Origin: Anomaloglossus baeobatrachus
Lineage: Eukaryota; Chordata; Amphibia; Anura; Aromobatidae
NCBI RefSeq assembly: GCF_048569485.1
Contig: NW_027442072.1
Coordinates: 1-64,000, forward strand
Direction of reading: 5' to 3'
Length of the DNA stretch: 64,000 nucleotides
Numbering within the stretch: position 1 is the stretch's first letter; every line of letters begins with the position of its first letter. The notes beneath the pieces are model-generated. The model worked only from the letters and a program-made list of their open reading frames with translations. It had not been told where the DNA came from and made no database searches. The position numbers and the translations under genes are program-made. Below are positions 1-13,565 of the stretch, one piece after another.

Positions 1-202
1 TGTTGTCTTCTTTGAGGGACTTTAGGTGGGATAGGACCTATAATCCTGCCCTCAATCATTTAATTAGCTAGGCCGCTGGTTTCGGTCCTGGCTTCAGTGT
101 CCTAGGTGACTAGGGTTTCAGGTCGGCTGTGTGTTTCCTAAGTGAGGAAAGGTGTTGTGCGGAGGCCTATCTGTAACTACCTGGTTTTGCCAGGGCATCA
201 CA
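1..202 (-). mobile_element. LTR-like repeat fragment
   Basis: Read on the minus strand this begins TGTGATGCCCTGG and ends ...GACAACA at the window edge. A TG...CA terminus interrupts the coding-like fragment that follows at 203. The start resembles that of the solo LTR at 12,462-13,375 (TGTGACGCCCTGG, then a similar 'ccaggtagt' stretch), so it may be a shorter relative. Because it reaches base 1, its true length and target duplication cannot be seen. It is a fossil with no coding content visible. Confidence 0.45.
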
Positions 203-351
203 CCTTCCTTCAGACTTGATTCTGACAGTCCCTGAAACTTGGTACACAGGTACTTAAACATCTCTCCTTCTTTCAGTAGCGCTTTCACAAACAGCTTCAT
301 CAGTCCAAGCTTACAGTGGAGTGGTGGCAAGAGAACTTTAGGTGGGATCAA
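203..351 (-). pseudogene. Fragment (middle part) of an unnamed repeat-associated protein family
   Basis: The minus-strand reading contains KVLLPPLHCKLGLMK followed by FKYLCTKF. From memory this matches a protein family that recurs in many animal genomes as 'uncharacterized protein' and always carries a KVLLPPLHIKLGLMKNFVKA-like segment. I know of no assigned biochemical function and do not propose one. The piece is short, stops at the LTR-like sequence at 1-202, and has no start codon or partner in the same orientation nearby. Two other pieces of the same family lie at 12,246-13,565 and 14,416-14,750, on the other side of the satellite array. It is a dead fragment. Confidence 0.55.
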
Positions 352-465
352 CTAAGCTTTATGCAACAATGTTCTTGAGTCCCGGTTACAAAGATGTTCT
401 TGTTGGCCAATTTTTTTTGCTCCAGTGAAGAGTCCTAACCTGGCTTTCCAATTCACACAAAAAGC
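352..465. other. Spacer before the satellite
   Basis: Short AT-rich sequence with no gene or repeat that I recognise. The satellite phase begins at about 466 with 'gagaaaaatgtg'. Confidence 0.5.
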
Positions 466-3400
466 GAGAAAAATGTGTTCATTTCATGTATGCGCGAAAT
501 GCCTTAAAAATGGCTTTAAAATGGATTTGGAGCATGGAGACGATTATCTCGGGATTGCAAGATAACCAAACAAAACTTTTAGTGGATTTCTACTTATTTT
601 ATTAAATATCATCTCCACCAAACAGGACAAGCTTGCATCTGTTATAGTTTTGGAGAAAAATGTGTTCATTTCATGTATGCGCGAAATGCCTTAAAAATGG
701 CTTTAAAATGGATTTGGAGCATGGAGACGATTATCTCGGGATTGCAAGATAACCAAACAAAACTTTTAGTGGATTTCTACTTATTTTATTAAATATCATC
801 TCCACCAAACAGGACAAGCTTGCATCTGTTATAGTTTTGGAGAAAAATGTGTTCATTTCATGTATGCGCGAAATGCCTTAAAAATGGCTTTAAAATGGAT
901 TTGGAGCATGGAGACGATTATCTCGGGATTGCAAGATAACCAAACAAAACTTTTAGTGGATTTCTACTTATTTTATTAAATATCATCTCCACCAAACAGG
1001 ACAAGCTTGCATCTGTTATAGTTTTGGAGAAAAATGTGTTCATTTCATGTATGCGCGAAATGCCTTAAAAATGGCTTTAAAATGGATTTGGAGCATGGAG
1101 ACGATTATCTCGGGATTGCAAGATAACCAAACAAAACTTTTAGTGGATTTCTACTTATTTTATTAAATATCATCTCCACCAAACAGGACAAGCTTGCATC
1201 TGTTATAGTTTTGGAGAAAAATGTGTTCATTTCATGTATGCGCGAAATGCCTTAAAAATGGCTTTAAAATGGATTTGGAGCATGGAGACGATTATCTCGG
1301 GATTGCAAGATAACCAAACAAAACTTTTAGTGGATTTCTACTTATTTTATTAAATATCATCTCCACCAAACAGGACAAGCTTGCATCTGTTATAGTTTTG
1401 GAGAAAAATGTGTTCATTTCATGTATGCGCGAAATGCCTTAAAAATGGCTTTAAAATGGATTTGGAGCATGGAGACGATTATCTCGGGATTGCAAGATAA
1501 CCAAACAAAACTTTTAGTGGATTTCTACTTATTTTATTAAATATCATCTCCACCAAACAGGACAAGCTTGCATCTGTTATAGTTTTGGAGAAAAATGTGT
1601 TCATTTCATGTATGCGCGAAATGCCTTAAAAATGGCTTTAAAATGGATTTGGAGCATGGAGACGATTATCTCGGGATTGCAAGATAACCAAACAAAACTT
1701 TTAGTGGATTTCTACTTATTTTATTAAATGTCATCTCCACCAAACAGGACAAGCTTGCATCTGTTATAGTTTTGGAGAAAAATGTGTTCATTTCATGTAT
1801 GCGCGAAATGCCTTAAAAATGGCTTTAAAATGGATTTGGAGCATGGAGACGATTATCTCGGGATTGCAAGATAACCAAACAAAACTTTTAGTGGATTTCT
1901 ACTTATTTTATTAAATATCATCTCCACCAAACAGGACAAGCTTGCATCTGTTATAGTTTTGGAGAAAAATGTGTTCATTTCATGTATGCGCGAAATGCCT
2001 TAAAAATGGCTTTAAAATGGATTTGGAGCATGGAGACGATTATCTCGGGATTGCAAGATAACCAAACAAAACTTTTAGTGGATTTCTACTTATTTTATTA
2101 AATATCATCTCCACCAAACAGGACAAGCTTGCATCTGTTATAGTTTTGGAGAAAAATGTGTTCATTTCATGTATGCGCGAAATGCCTTAAAAATGGCTTT
2201 AAAATGGATTTGGAGCATGGAGACGATTATCTCGGGATTGCAAGATAACCAAACAAAACTTTTAGTGGATTTCTACTTATTTTATTAAATGTCATCTCCA
2301 CCAAACAGGACAAGCTTGCATCTGTTATAGTTTTGGAGAAAAATGTGTTCATTTCATGTATGCGCGAAATGCCTTAAAAATGGCTTTAAAATGGATTTGG
2401 AGCATGGAGACGATTATCTCGGGATTGCAAGATAACCAAACAAAACTTTTAGTGGATTTCTACTTATTTTATTAAATATCATCTCCACCAAACAGGACAA
2501 GCTTGCATCTGTTATAGTTTTGGAGAAAAATGTGTTCATTTCATGTATGCGCGAAATGCCTTAAAAATGGCTTTAAAATGGATTTGGAGCATGGAGACGA
2601 TTATCTCGGGATTGCAAGATAACCAAACAAAACTTTTAGTGGATTTCTACTTATTTTATTAAATATCATCTCCACCAAACAGGACAAGCTTGCATCTGTT
2701 ATAGTTTTGGAGAAAAATGTGTTCATTTCATGTATGCGCGAAATGCCTTAAAAATGGCTTTAAAATGGATTTGGAGCATGGAGACGATTATCTCGGGATT
2801 GCAAGATAACCAAACAAAACTTTTAGTGGATTTCTACTTATTTTATTAAATATCATCTCCACCAAACAGGACAAGCTTGCATCTGTTATAGTTTTGGAGA
2901 AAAATGTGTTCATTTCATGTATGCGCGAAATGCCTTAAAAATGGCTTTAAAATGGATTTGGAGCATGGAGACGATTATCTCGGGATTGCAAGATAACCAA
3001 ACAAAACTTTTAGTGGATTTCTACTTATTTTATTAAATATCATCTCCACCAAACAGGACAAGCTTGCATCTGTTATAGTTTTGGAGAAAAATGTGTTCAT
3101 TTCATGTATGCGCGAAATGCCTTAAAAATGGCTTTAAAATGGATTTGGAGCATGGAGACGATTATCTCGGGATTGCAAGATAACCAAACAAAACTTTTAG
3201 TGGATTTCTACTTATTTTATTAAATATCATCTCCACCAAACAGGACAAGCTTGCATCTGTTATAGTTTTGGAGAAAAATGTGTTCATTTCATGTATGCGC
3301 GAAATGCCTTAAAAATGGCTTTAAAATGGATTTGGAGCATGGAGACGATTATCTCGGGATTGCAAGATAACCAAACAAAACTTTTAGTGGATTTCTACTT

Positions 3401-6400
3401 ATTTTATTAAATATCATCTCCACAAACAGGACAAGCTTGCATCTGTTATAGTTTTGGAGAAAAATGTGTTCATTTCATGTATGCGCGAAATGCCTTAAAA
3501 ATGGCTTTAAAATGGATTTGGAGCATGGAGACGATTATCTCGGGATTGCAAGATAACCAAACAAAACTTTTAGTGGATTTCTACTTATTTTATTAAATAT
3601 CATCTCCACCAAACAGGACAAGCTTGCATCTGTTATAGTTTTGGAGAAAAATGTGTTCATTTCATGTATGCGCGAAATGCCTTAAAAATGGCTTTAAAAT
3701 GGATTTGGAGCATGGAGACGATTATCTCGGGATTGCAAGATAACCAAACAAAACTTTTAGTGGATTTCTACTTATTTTATTAAATATCATCTCCACCAAA
3801 CAGGACAAGCTTGCATCTGTTATAGTTTTGGAGAAAAATGTGTTCATTTCATGTATGCGCGAAATGCCTTAAAAATGGCTTTAAAATGGATTTGGAGCAT
3901 GGAGACGATTATCTCGGGATTGCAAGATAACCAAACAAAACTTTTAGTGGATTTCTACTTATTTTATTAAATATCATCTCCACCAAACAGGACAAGCTTG
4001 CATCTGTTATAGTTTTGGAGAAAAATGTGTTCATTTCATGTATGCGCGAAATGCCTTAAAAATGGCTTTAAAATGGATTTGGAGCATGGAGACGATTATC
4101 TCGGGATTGCAAGATAACCAAACAAAACTTTTAGTGGATTTCTACTTATTTTATTAAATATCATCTCCACCAAACAGGACAAGCTTGCATCTGTTATAGT
4201 TTTGGAGAAAAATGTGTTCATTTCATGTATGCGCGAAATGGCTTAAAAATGGCTTTAAAATGGATTTGGAGCATGGAGACGATTATCTCGGGATTGCAAG
4301 ATAACCAAACAAAACTTTTAGTGGATTTCTACTTATTTTATTAAATATCATCTCCACCAAACAGGACAAGCTTGCATCTGTTATAGTTTTGGAGAAAAAT
4401 GTGTTCATTTCATGTATGCGCGAAATGCCTTAAAAATGGCTTTAAAATGGATTTGGAGCATGGAGACGATTATCTCGGGATTGCAAGATAACCAAACAAA
4501 ACTTTTAGTGGATTTCTACTTATTTTATTAAATATCATCTCCACTAAACAGGACAAGCTTGCATCTGTTATAGTTTTGGAGAAAAATGTGTTCATTTCAT
4601 GTATGCGCGAAATGCCTTAAAAATGGCTTTAAAATGGATTTGGAGCATGGAGACGATTATCTCGGGATTGCAAGATAACCAAACAAAACTTTTAGTGGAT
4701 TTCTACTTATTTTATTAAATATCATCTCCACCAAACAGGACAAGCTTGCATCTGTTATAGTTTTGGAGAAAAATGTGTTCATTTCATGTATGCGCGAAAT
4801 GCCTTAAAAATGGCTTTAAAATGGATTTGGAGCATGGAGACGATTATCTCGGGATTGCAAGATAACCAAACAAAACTTTTAGTGGATTTCTACTTATTTT
4901 ATTAAATATCATCTCCATCAAACAGGACAAGCTTGCATCTGTTATAGTTTTGGAGAAAAATGTGTTCATTTCATGTATGCGCGAAATGCCTTAAAAATGG
5001 CTTTAAAATGGATTTGGAGCATGGAGACGATTATCTCGGGATTGCAAGATAACCAAACAAAACTTTTAGTGGATTTCTACTTATTTTATTAAATATCATC
5101 TCCACCAAACAGGACAAGCTTGCATCTGTTATAGTTTTGGAGAAAAATGTGTTCATTTCATGTATGCGCGAAATGCCTTAAAAATGGCTTTAAAATGGAT
5201 TTGGAGCATGGAGACGATTATCTCGGGATTGCAAGATAACCAAACAAAACTTTTAGTGGATTTCTACTTATTTTATTAAATATCATCTCCACCAAACAGG
5301 ACAAGCTTGCATCTGTTATAGTTTTGGAGAAAAATGTGTTCATTTCATGTATGCGCGAAATGCCTTAAAAATGGCTTTAAAATGGATTTGGAGCATGGAG
5401 ACGATTATCTCGGGATTGCAAGATAACCAAACAAAACTTTTAGTGGATTTCTACTTATTTTATTAAATATCATCTCCACCAAACAGGACAAGCTTGCATC
5501 TGTAATAGTTTTGGAGAAAAATGTGTTCATTTCATGTATGCGCGAAATGCCTTAAAAATGGCTTTAAAATGGATTTGGAGCATGGAGACGATTATCTCGG
5601 GATTGCAAGATAACCAAACAAAACTTTTAGTGGATTTCTACTTATTTTATTAAATATCATCTCCACCAAACAGGACAAGCTTGCATCTGTTATAGTTTTG
5701 GAGAAAAATGTGTTCATTTCATGTATGCGCGAAATGCCTTAAAAATGGCTTTAAAATGGATTTGGAGCATGGAGACGATTATCTCGGGATTGCAAGATAA
5801 CCAAACAAAACTTTTAGTGGATTTCTACTTATTTTATTAAATATCATCTCCACCAAACAGGACAAGCTTGCATCTGTTATAGTTTTGGAGAAAAATGTGT
5901 TCATTTCATGTATGCGCGAAATGCCTTAAAAATGGCTTTAAAATGGATTTGGAGCATGGAGACGATTATCTCGGGATTGCAAGATAACCAAACAAAACTT
6001 TTAGTGGATTTCTACTTATTTTATTAAATATCATCTCCACCAAACAGGACAAGCTTGCATCTGTTATAGTTTTGGAGAAAAATGTGTTCATTTCATGTAT
6101 GCGCGAAATGCCTTAAAAATGGCTTTAAAATGGATTTGGAGCATGGAGACGATTATCTCGGGATTGCAAGATAACCAAACAAAACTTTTAGTGGATTTCT
6201 ACTTATTTTATTAAATATCATCTCCACCAAACAGGACAAGCTTGCATCTGTTATAGTTTTGGAGAAAAATGTGTTCATTTCATGTATGCGCGAAATGCCT
6301 TAAAAATGGCTTTAAAATGGATTTGGAGCATGGAGACGATTATCTCGGGATTGCAAGATAACCAAACAAAACTTTTAGTGGATTTCTACTTATTTTATTA

Positions 6401-9400
6401 AATATCATCTCCACCAAACAGGACAAGCTTGCATCTGTTATAGTTTTGGAGAAAAATGTGTTCATTTCATGTATGCGCGAAATGCCTTAAAATGGCTTTA
6501 AAATGGATTTGGAGCATGGAGACGATTATCTCGGGATTGCAAGATAACCAAACAAAACTTTTAGTGGATTTCTACTTATTTTATTAAATATCATCTCCAC
6601 CAAACAGGACAAGCTTGCATCTGTTATAGTTTTGGAGAAAAATGTGTTCATTTCATGTATGCGCGAAATGCCTTAAAAATGGCTTTAAAATGGATTTGGA
6701 GCATGGAGACGATTATCTCGGGATTGCAAGATAACCAAACAAAACTTTTAGTGGATTTCTACTTATTTTATTAAATATCATCTCCACCAAACAGGACAAG
6801 CTTGCATCTGTTATAGTTTTGGAGAAAAATGTGTTCATTTCATGTATGCGCGAAATGCCTTAAAAATGGCTTTAAAATGGATTTGGAGCATGGAGACGAT
6901 TATCTCGGGATTGCAAGATAACCAAACAAAACTTTTAGTGGATTTCTACTTATTTTATTAAATATCATCTCCACCAAACAGGACAAGCTTGCATCTGTTA
7001 TAGTTTTGGAGAAAAATGTGTTCATTTCATGTATGCGCGAAATGCCTTAAAAATGGCTTTAAAATGGATTTGGAGCATGGAGACGATTATCTCGGGATTG
7101 CAAGATAACCAAACAAAACTTTTAGTGGATTTCTACTTATTTTATTAAATATCATCTCCACCAAACAGGACAAGCTTGCATCTGTTATAGTTTTGGAGAA
7201 AAATGTGTTCATTTCATGTATGCGCGAAATGCCTTAAAAATGGCTTTAAAATGGATTTGGAGCATGGAGACGATTATCTCGGGATTGCAAGATAACCAAA
7301 CAAAACTTTTAGTGGATTTCTACTTATTTTATTAAATATCATCTCCACCAAACAGGACAAGCTTGCATCTGTTATAGTTTTGGAGAAAAATGTGTTCATT
7401 TCATGTATGCGCGAAATGCCTTAAAAATGGCTTTAAAATGGATTTGGAGCATGGAGACGATTATCTCGGGATTGCAAGATAACCAAACAAAACTTTTAGT
7501 GGATTTCTACTTATTTTATTAAATATCATCTCCACCAAACAGGACAAGCTTGCATCTGTTATAGTTTTGGAGAAAAATGTGTTCATTTCATGTATGCGCG
7601 AAATGCCTTAAAAATGGCTTTAAAATGGATTTGGAGCATGGAGACGATTATCTCGGGATTGCAAGATAACCAAACAAAACTTTTAGTGGATTTCTACTTA
7701 TTTTATTAAATATCATCTCCACCAAACAGGACAAGCTTGCATCTGTTATAGTTTTGGAGAAAAATGTGTTCATTTCATGTATGCGCGAAATGCCTTAAAA
7801 ATGGCTTTAAAATGGATTTGGAGCATGGAGACGATTATCTCGGGATTGCAAGATAACCAAACAAAACTTTTAGTGGATTTCTACTTATTTTATTAAATAT
7901 CATCTCCACCAAACAGGACAAGCTTGCATCTGTTATAGTTTTGGAGAAAAATGTGTTCATTTCATGTATGCGCGAAATGCCTTAAAAATGGCTTTAAAAT
8001 GGATTTGGAGCATGGAGACGATTATCTCGGGATTGCAAGATAACCAAACAAAACTTTTAGTGGATTTCTACTTATTTTATTAAATATCATCTCCACCAAA
8101 CAGGACAAGCTTGCATCTGTTATAGTTTTGGAGAAAAATGTGTTCATTTCATGTATGCGCGAAATGCCTTAAAAATGGCTTTAAAATGGATTTGGAGCAT
8201 GGAGACGATTATCTCGGGATTGCAAGATAACCAAACAAAACTTTTAGTGGATTTCTACTTATTTTATTAAATATCATCTCCACCAAACAGGACAAGCTTG
8301 CATCTGTTATAGTTTTGGAGAAAAATGTGTTCATTTCATGTATGCGCGAAATGCCTTAAAAATGGCTTTAAAATGGATTTGGAGCATGGAGACGATTATC
8401 TCGGGATTGCAAGATAACCAAACAAAACTTTTAGTGGATTTCTACTTATTTTATTAAATATCATCTCCACCAAACAGGACAAGCTTGCATCTGTTATAGT
8501 TTTGGAGAAAAATGTGTTCATTTCATGTATGCGCGAAATGCCTTAAAAATGGCTTTAAAATGGATTTGGAGCATGGAGACGATTATCTCGGGATTGCAAG
8601 ATAACCAAACAAAACTTTTAGTGGATTTCTACTTATTTTATTAAATATCATCTCCACCAAACAGGACAAGCTTGCATCTGTTATAGTTTTGGAGAAAAAT
8701 GTGTTCATTTCATGTATGCGCGAAATGCCTTAAAAATGGCTTTAAAATGGATTTGGAGCATGGAGACGATTATCTCGGGATTGCAAGATAACCAAACAAA
8801 ACTTTTAGTGGATTTCTACTTATTTTATTAAATATCATCTCCACCAAACAGGACAAGCTTGCATCTGTTATAGTTTTGGAGAAAAATGTGTTCATTTCAT
8901 GTATGCGCGAAATGCCTTAAAAATGGCTTTAAAATGGATTTGGAGCATGGAGACGATTATCTCGGGATTGCAAGATAACCAAACAAAACTTTTAGTGGAT
9001 TTCTACTTATTTTATTAAATATCATCTCCACCAAACAGGACAAGCTTGCATCTGTTATAGTTTTGGAGAAAAATGTGTTCATTTCATGTATGCGCGAAAT
9101 GCCTTAAAAATGGCTTTAAAATGGATTTGGAGCATGGAGACGATTATCTCGGGATTGCAAGATAACCAAACAAAACTTTTAGTGGATTTCTACTTATTTT
9201 ATTAAATATCATCTCCACCAAACAGGACAAGCTTGCATCTGTTATAGTTTTGGAGAAAAATGTGTTCATTTCATGTATGCGCGAAATGCCTTAAAAATGG
9301 CTTTAAAATGGATTTGGAGCATGGAGACGATTATCTCGGGATTGCAAGATAACCAAACAAAACTTTTAGTGGATTTCTACTTATTTTATTAAATATCATC

Positions 9401-12050
9401 TCCACCAAACAGGACAAGCTTGCATCTGTTATAGTTTTGGAGAAAAATGTGTTCATTTCATGTATGCGCGAAATGCCTTAAAAATGGCTTAAAAATGGAT
9501 TTGGAGCATGGAGACGATTATCTCGGGATTGCAAGATAACCAAACAAAACTTTTAGTGGATTTCTACTTATTTTATTAAATATCATCTCCACCAAACAGG
9601 ACAAGCTTGCATCTGTTATAGTTTTGGAGAAAAATGTGTTCATTTCATGTATGCGCGAAATGCCTTAAAAATGGCTTTCAAATGGATTTGGAGCATGGAG
9701 ACGATTATCTCGGGATTGCAAGATAACCAAACAAAACTTTTAGTGGATTTCTACTTATTTTATTAAATATCATCTCCACCAAACAGGACAAGCTTGCATC
9801 TGTTATAGTTTTGGAGAAAAATGTGTTCATTTCATGTATGCGCGAAATGCCTTAAAAATGGCTTTAAAATGGATTTGGAGCATGGAGACGATTATCTCGG
9901 GATTGCAAGATAACCAAACAAAACTTTTAGTGGATTTCTACTTATTTTATTAAATATCATCTCCACCAAACAGGACAAGCTTGCATCTGTTATAGTTTTG
10001 GAGAAAAATGTGTTCATTTCATGTATGCGCGAAATGCCTTAAAAATGGCTTTAAAATGGATTTGGAGCATGGAGACGATTATCTCGGGATTGCAAGATAA
10101 CCAAACAAAACTTTTAGTGGATTTCTACTTATTTTATTAAATATCATCTCCACCAAACAGGACAAGCTTGCATCTGTTATAGTTTTGGAGAAAAATGTGT
10201 TCATTTCATGTATGCGCGAAATGCCTTAAAAATGGCTTTAAAATGGATTTGGAGCATGGAGACGATTATCTCGGGATTGCAAGATAACCAAACAAAACTT
10301 TTAGTGGATTTCTACTTATTTTATTAAATATCATCTCCACCAAACAGGACAAGCTTGCATCTGTTATAGTTTTGGAGAAAAATGTGTTCATTTCATGTAT
10401 GCGCGAAATGCCTTAAAAATGGCTTTAAAATGGATTTGGAGCATGGAGACGATTATCTCGGGATTGCAAGATAACCAAACAAAACTTTTAGTGGATTTCT
10501 ACTTATTTTATTAAATATCATCTCCACCAAACAGGACAAGCTTGCATCTGTTATAGTTTTGGAGAAAAATGTGTTCATTTCATGTATGCGCGAAATGCCT
10601 TAAAAATGGCTTTAAAATGGATTTGGAGCATGGAGACGATTATCTCGGGATTGCAAGATAACCAAACAAAACTTTTAGTGGATTTCTACTTATTTTATTA
10701 AATATCATCTCCACCAAACAGGACAAGCTTGCATCTGTTATAGTTTTGGAGAAAAATGTGTTCATTTCATGTATGCGCGAAATGCCTTAAAAATGGCTTT
10801 AAAATGGATTTGGAGCATGGAGACGATTATCTCGGGATTGCAAGATAACCAAACAAAACTTTTAGTGGATTTCTACTTATTTTATTAAATATCATCTCCA
10901 CCAAACAGGACAAGCTTGCATCTGTTATAGTTTTGGAGAAAAATGTGTTCATTTCATGTATGCGCGAAATGCCTTAAAAATGGCTTTAAAATGGATTTGG
11001 AGCATGGAGACGATTATCTCGGGATTGCAAGATAACCAAACAAAACTTTTAGTGGATTTCTACTTATTTTATTAAATATCATCTCCACCAAACAGGACAA
11101 GCTTGCATCTGTTATAGTTTTGGAGAAAAATGTGTTCATTTCATGTATGCGCGAAATGCCTTAAAAATGGCTTTAAAATGGATTTGGAGCATGGAGACGA
11201 TTATCTCGGGATTGCAAGATAACCAAACAAAACTTTTAGTGGATTTCTACTTATTTTATTAAATATCATCTCCACCAAACAGGACAAGCTTGCATCTGTT
11301 ATAGTTTTGGAGAAAAATGTGTTCATTTCATGTATGCGCGAAATGCCTTAAAAATGGCTTTAAAATGGATTTGGAGCATGGAGACGATTATCTCGGGATT
11401 GCAAGATAACCAAACAAAACTTTTAGTGGATTTCTACTTATTTTATTAAATATCATCTCCACCAAACAGGACAAGCTTGCATCTGTTATAGTTTTGGAGA
11501 AAAATGTGTTCATTTCATGTATGCGCGAAATGCCTTAAAAATGGCTTTAAAATGGATTTGGAGCATGGAGACGATTATCTCGGGATTGCAAGATAACCAA
11601 ACAAAACTTTTAGTGGATTTCTACTTATTTTATTAAATATCATCTCCACCAAACAGGACAAGCTTGCATCTGTTATAGTTTTGGAGAAAAATGTGTTCAT
11701 TTCATGTATGCGCGAAATGCCTTAAAAATGGCTTTAAAATGGATTTGGAGCATGGAGACGATTATCTCGGGATTGCAAGATAACCAAACAAAACTTTTAG
11801 TGGATTTCTACTTATTTTATTAAATATCATCTCCACCAAACAGGACAAGCTTGCATCTGTTATAGTTTTGGAGAAAAATGTGTTCATTTCATGTATGCGC
11901 GAAATGCCTTAAAAATGGCTTTAAAATGGATTTGGAGCATGGAGACGATTATCTCGGGATTGCAAGATAACCAAACAAAACTTTTAGTGGATTTCTACTT
12001 ATTTTATTAAATATCATCTCCACCAAACAGGACAAGCTTGCATCTGTTAT
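466..12050. repeat. 187-bp satellite array, about 62 copies
   Basis: A head-to-tail tandem array with a monomer of 187 bases, measured from successive 'gagaaaaatgtg' starts at 466, 653 and 840. The array spans 11.6 kb, or about 62 monomers. The unit is AT-rich, has no open frame and contains short AATGGCTTTAAAATGG-like internal repeats. Copies are almost identical: reading through, I find only about ten single-base variants, for example near 1,730, 2,291, 3,424, 4,240, 4,545, 4,917, 5,503, 6,488, 9,490 and 9,678. The a-to-g variants at 1,730 and 2,291 are exactly 561 bases (three monomers) apart. The array ends abruptly at 12,050 against GC-rich sequence. Such uniformity points to very recent amplification or to assembly collapse and expansion. 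Confidence 0.97.
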
Positions 12051-12245
12051 GGGAGCCGGCCTGGAGCAGGGCTGCCGACGGGCGCCGGGAGCGGGGACCG
12101 GGCCGCCTGGGGACCGCAGGTGGTGGAGGCTGGAGACCGTGGAGCGGGGGATGTCTGCCAGAGGAGCCGGGGAGCGAAGCAGGGAAGCCGGGGAGCGTGG
12201 CAGGTGAGCCGGGGGGCAGAGCAGGGGACCCGGAGAGCGTGACAA
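12051..12245. repeat. GC-rich imperfect minisatellite
   Basis: Strongly GC-rich sequence built from degenerate 'gccggggagcg..gcagg' units of about 20-25 bases. It gives long but unconvincing open frames on both strands. It separates the satellite from the protein-family fragment that follows. Confidence 0.6.
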
Positions 12246-12461
12246 TAGGTTTCCAAAAGGTTAGAATTCTGAAAAGATTCCCTCCATACTTTTCTGAAGA
12301 TGGTGCTCTAGTGTATTCAAGCGATGTTCCTGTGCTGATGGAAAATGTAACATTAAGTACAATGTGAGCGAGTGGAGACACGTCATTGTTTCATCCAAAA
12401 AGTCTGAAAGCTGTGCTACTGCTCAATGGCAGTAAGTATTCTTCAGTGTGTGTAGGGCATG
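12246..12461 (+). pseudogene. Fragment (N-proximal part) of the same unnamed protein family
   Basis: Plus-strand readings give DVPVLMENV and, in another frame, KSLKAVLLLNG. In intact relatives known to me these segments lie close together, ahead of the part found at 13,376. The sequence is out of frame and is interrupted at 12,461 by the solo LTR, whose CATG target duplication is the last bases of this piece. Function unknown. Identification rests on recalled family motifs only. Confidence 0.5.
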
Positions 12462-13375
12462 TGTCGCGGGCAGAGGGGCCACGCACGCTACGCTCGGGTT
12501 CGGGGACTTCTGCTGCTGCTGCTGCTCGGTGGCTCGAGCGGAGGGCCAGATCCGGGGACTCGAGCAGCGCTCCTCGCCCACGAGTGAAAAGGGGGTGGTT
12601 TGTTTGGGGAGATAGTTAGTGACGTCACCCACAGGTCGTGGTGATAATGGGCACCACCACTGCTGGTGACGGGGATCCCGGGAGCGATGGCAGGGAGCAG
12701 CTAGGATGTTGGTTCCCCCTCCGTGGGTAGGGGTTGGTGATCCCGGGGCCCGGTGGCGGTACGGGGAGGCTGGATGGCTGGGGTGTACGTACCGAGGGAG
12801 CCCGTTTGCCCGCAGGCGCTGGCCCTTGGATCTCTAGCCTATGGCGGTGGCTTTTTATCCTCACGGTGTGGACGGTTGCCTTCTGTCGGGTCTTGGGTGT
12901 TAGGGAACCCCTGGGATTCCGGTCACTCTCGGATTTGACCATTGTCGGCGGCTCCTAGCCTGGTCAGGGTCCAATGGCCCTGCCTTTGTGCTTGGTACAG
13001 ATCCGCTCACCGGTTCAGTTCCCCTCGGGTCACCGCCCGTCCCCGGTCCTACGGTTCAGCTGACTTGTACCACCTCCTGCAGACGGCCACCACCGTCTGC
13101 CGACCTTGCTGACAGTGCCTGGGCTCCTACCCAGACACTAACAGTTTCTGTCCTCTCACTTTCCACTACAAAACTAAACTAACTGCTTTTTCCCGCCTCC
13201 GGGCCTGTGAACTCCTCGGTGGGTGGGGCCAACCGCCTGGCTCCGCCCCACCTGGTGTGGACATCAGAGCCTGGAGGAGGCAACAAGGATTTTGTGTGAC
13301 TGATGTAGACTATCCAGGGGAGGGGGTGTGTGTGATTTTGTGTTTGTGACTACCTGGCTAGTCCAGGGCGTCACA
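12462..13375. mobile_element. Solo LTR, 914 bp, with 4-bp target duplication
   Basis: On the minus strand the element starts TGTGACGCCCTGG and ends GCGACA, so it has TG...CA termini. The flanking CATG at 12,458-12,461 and 13,376-13,379 is a target duplication, and the interrupted protein-family fragment resumes directly after it. No internal region is present, which is the signature of a solo LTR left by recombination between two LTRs. A related, shorter and divergent copy in the opposite orientation lies at 43,076-43,716, next to gypsy pol sequence, so a Ty3/gypsy-type origin is possible but unproven. Fossil. Confidence 0.75.
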
Positions 13376-13565
13376 CATGCTATGCACTTGGAAGAAAGCT
13401 GTGAGAATTTAGACTTTATTCTCAAGAAACTTAACTACAAGGAGCAGGGATGGTCAATATGTGGTGGTCTAAAAATGTTCTCATTGCTTCTTGGGCAGCA
13501 AGGAGGATATATTAAATACCCATGCTGTTCTGCCTCATGGCAGCCTGCTAATAGTCATTCATTGA
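13376..13565 (+). pseudogene. Fragment of the unnamed protein family, after the solo LTR
   Basis: Contains ESCENLDFILKKLNYKEQGW and, just after, LLGQQGGYIKYPC. In relatives this is the segment leading to a PCFLC.WDSR motif. It continues the fragment broken by the solo LTR. It ends at about 13,565 without the downstream WDSR motif, so it is truncated. Unknown function, dead copy. Confidence 0.6.

Noticed and set aside
466-12050. Regularly spaced repeats resembling a CRISPR array
   Set aside because: The whole 187-bp unit repeats; there are no unique spacers, and the context is eukaryotic.
12007-12958. Several Pro/Arg-rich open frames of 60-124 codons
   Set aside because: They come from GC-rich minisatellite and LTR sequence and overlap on both strands.
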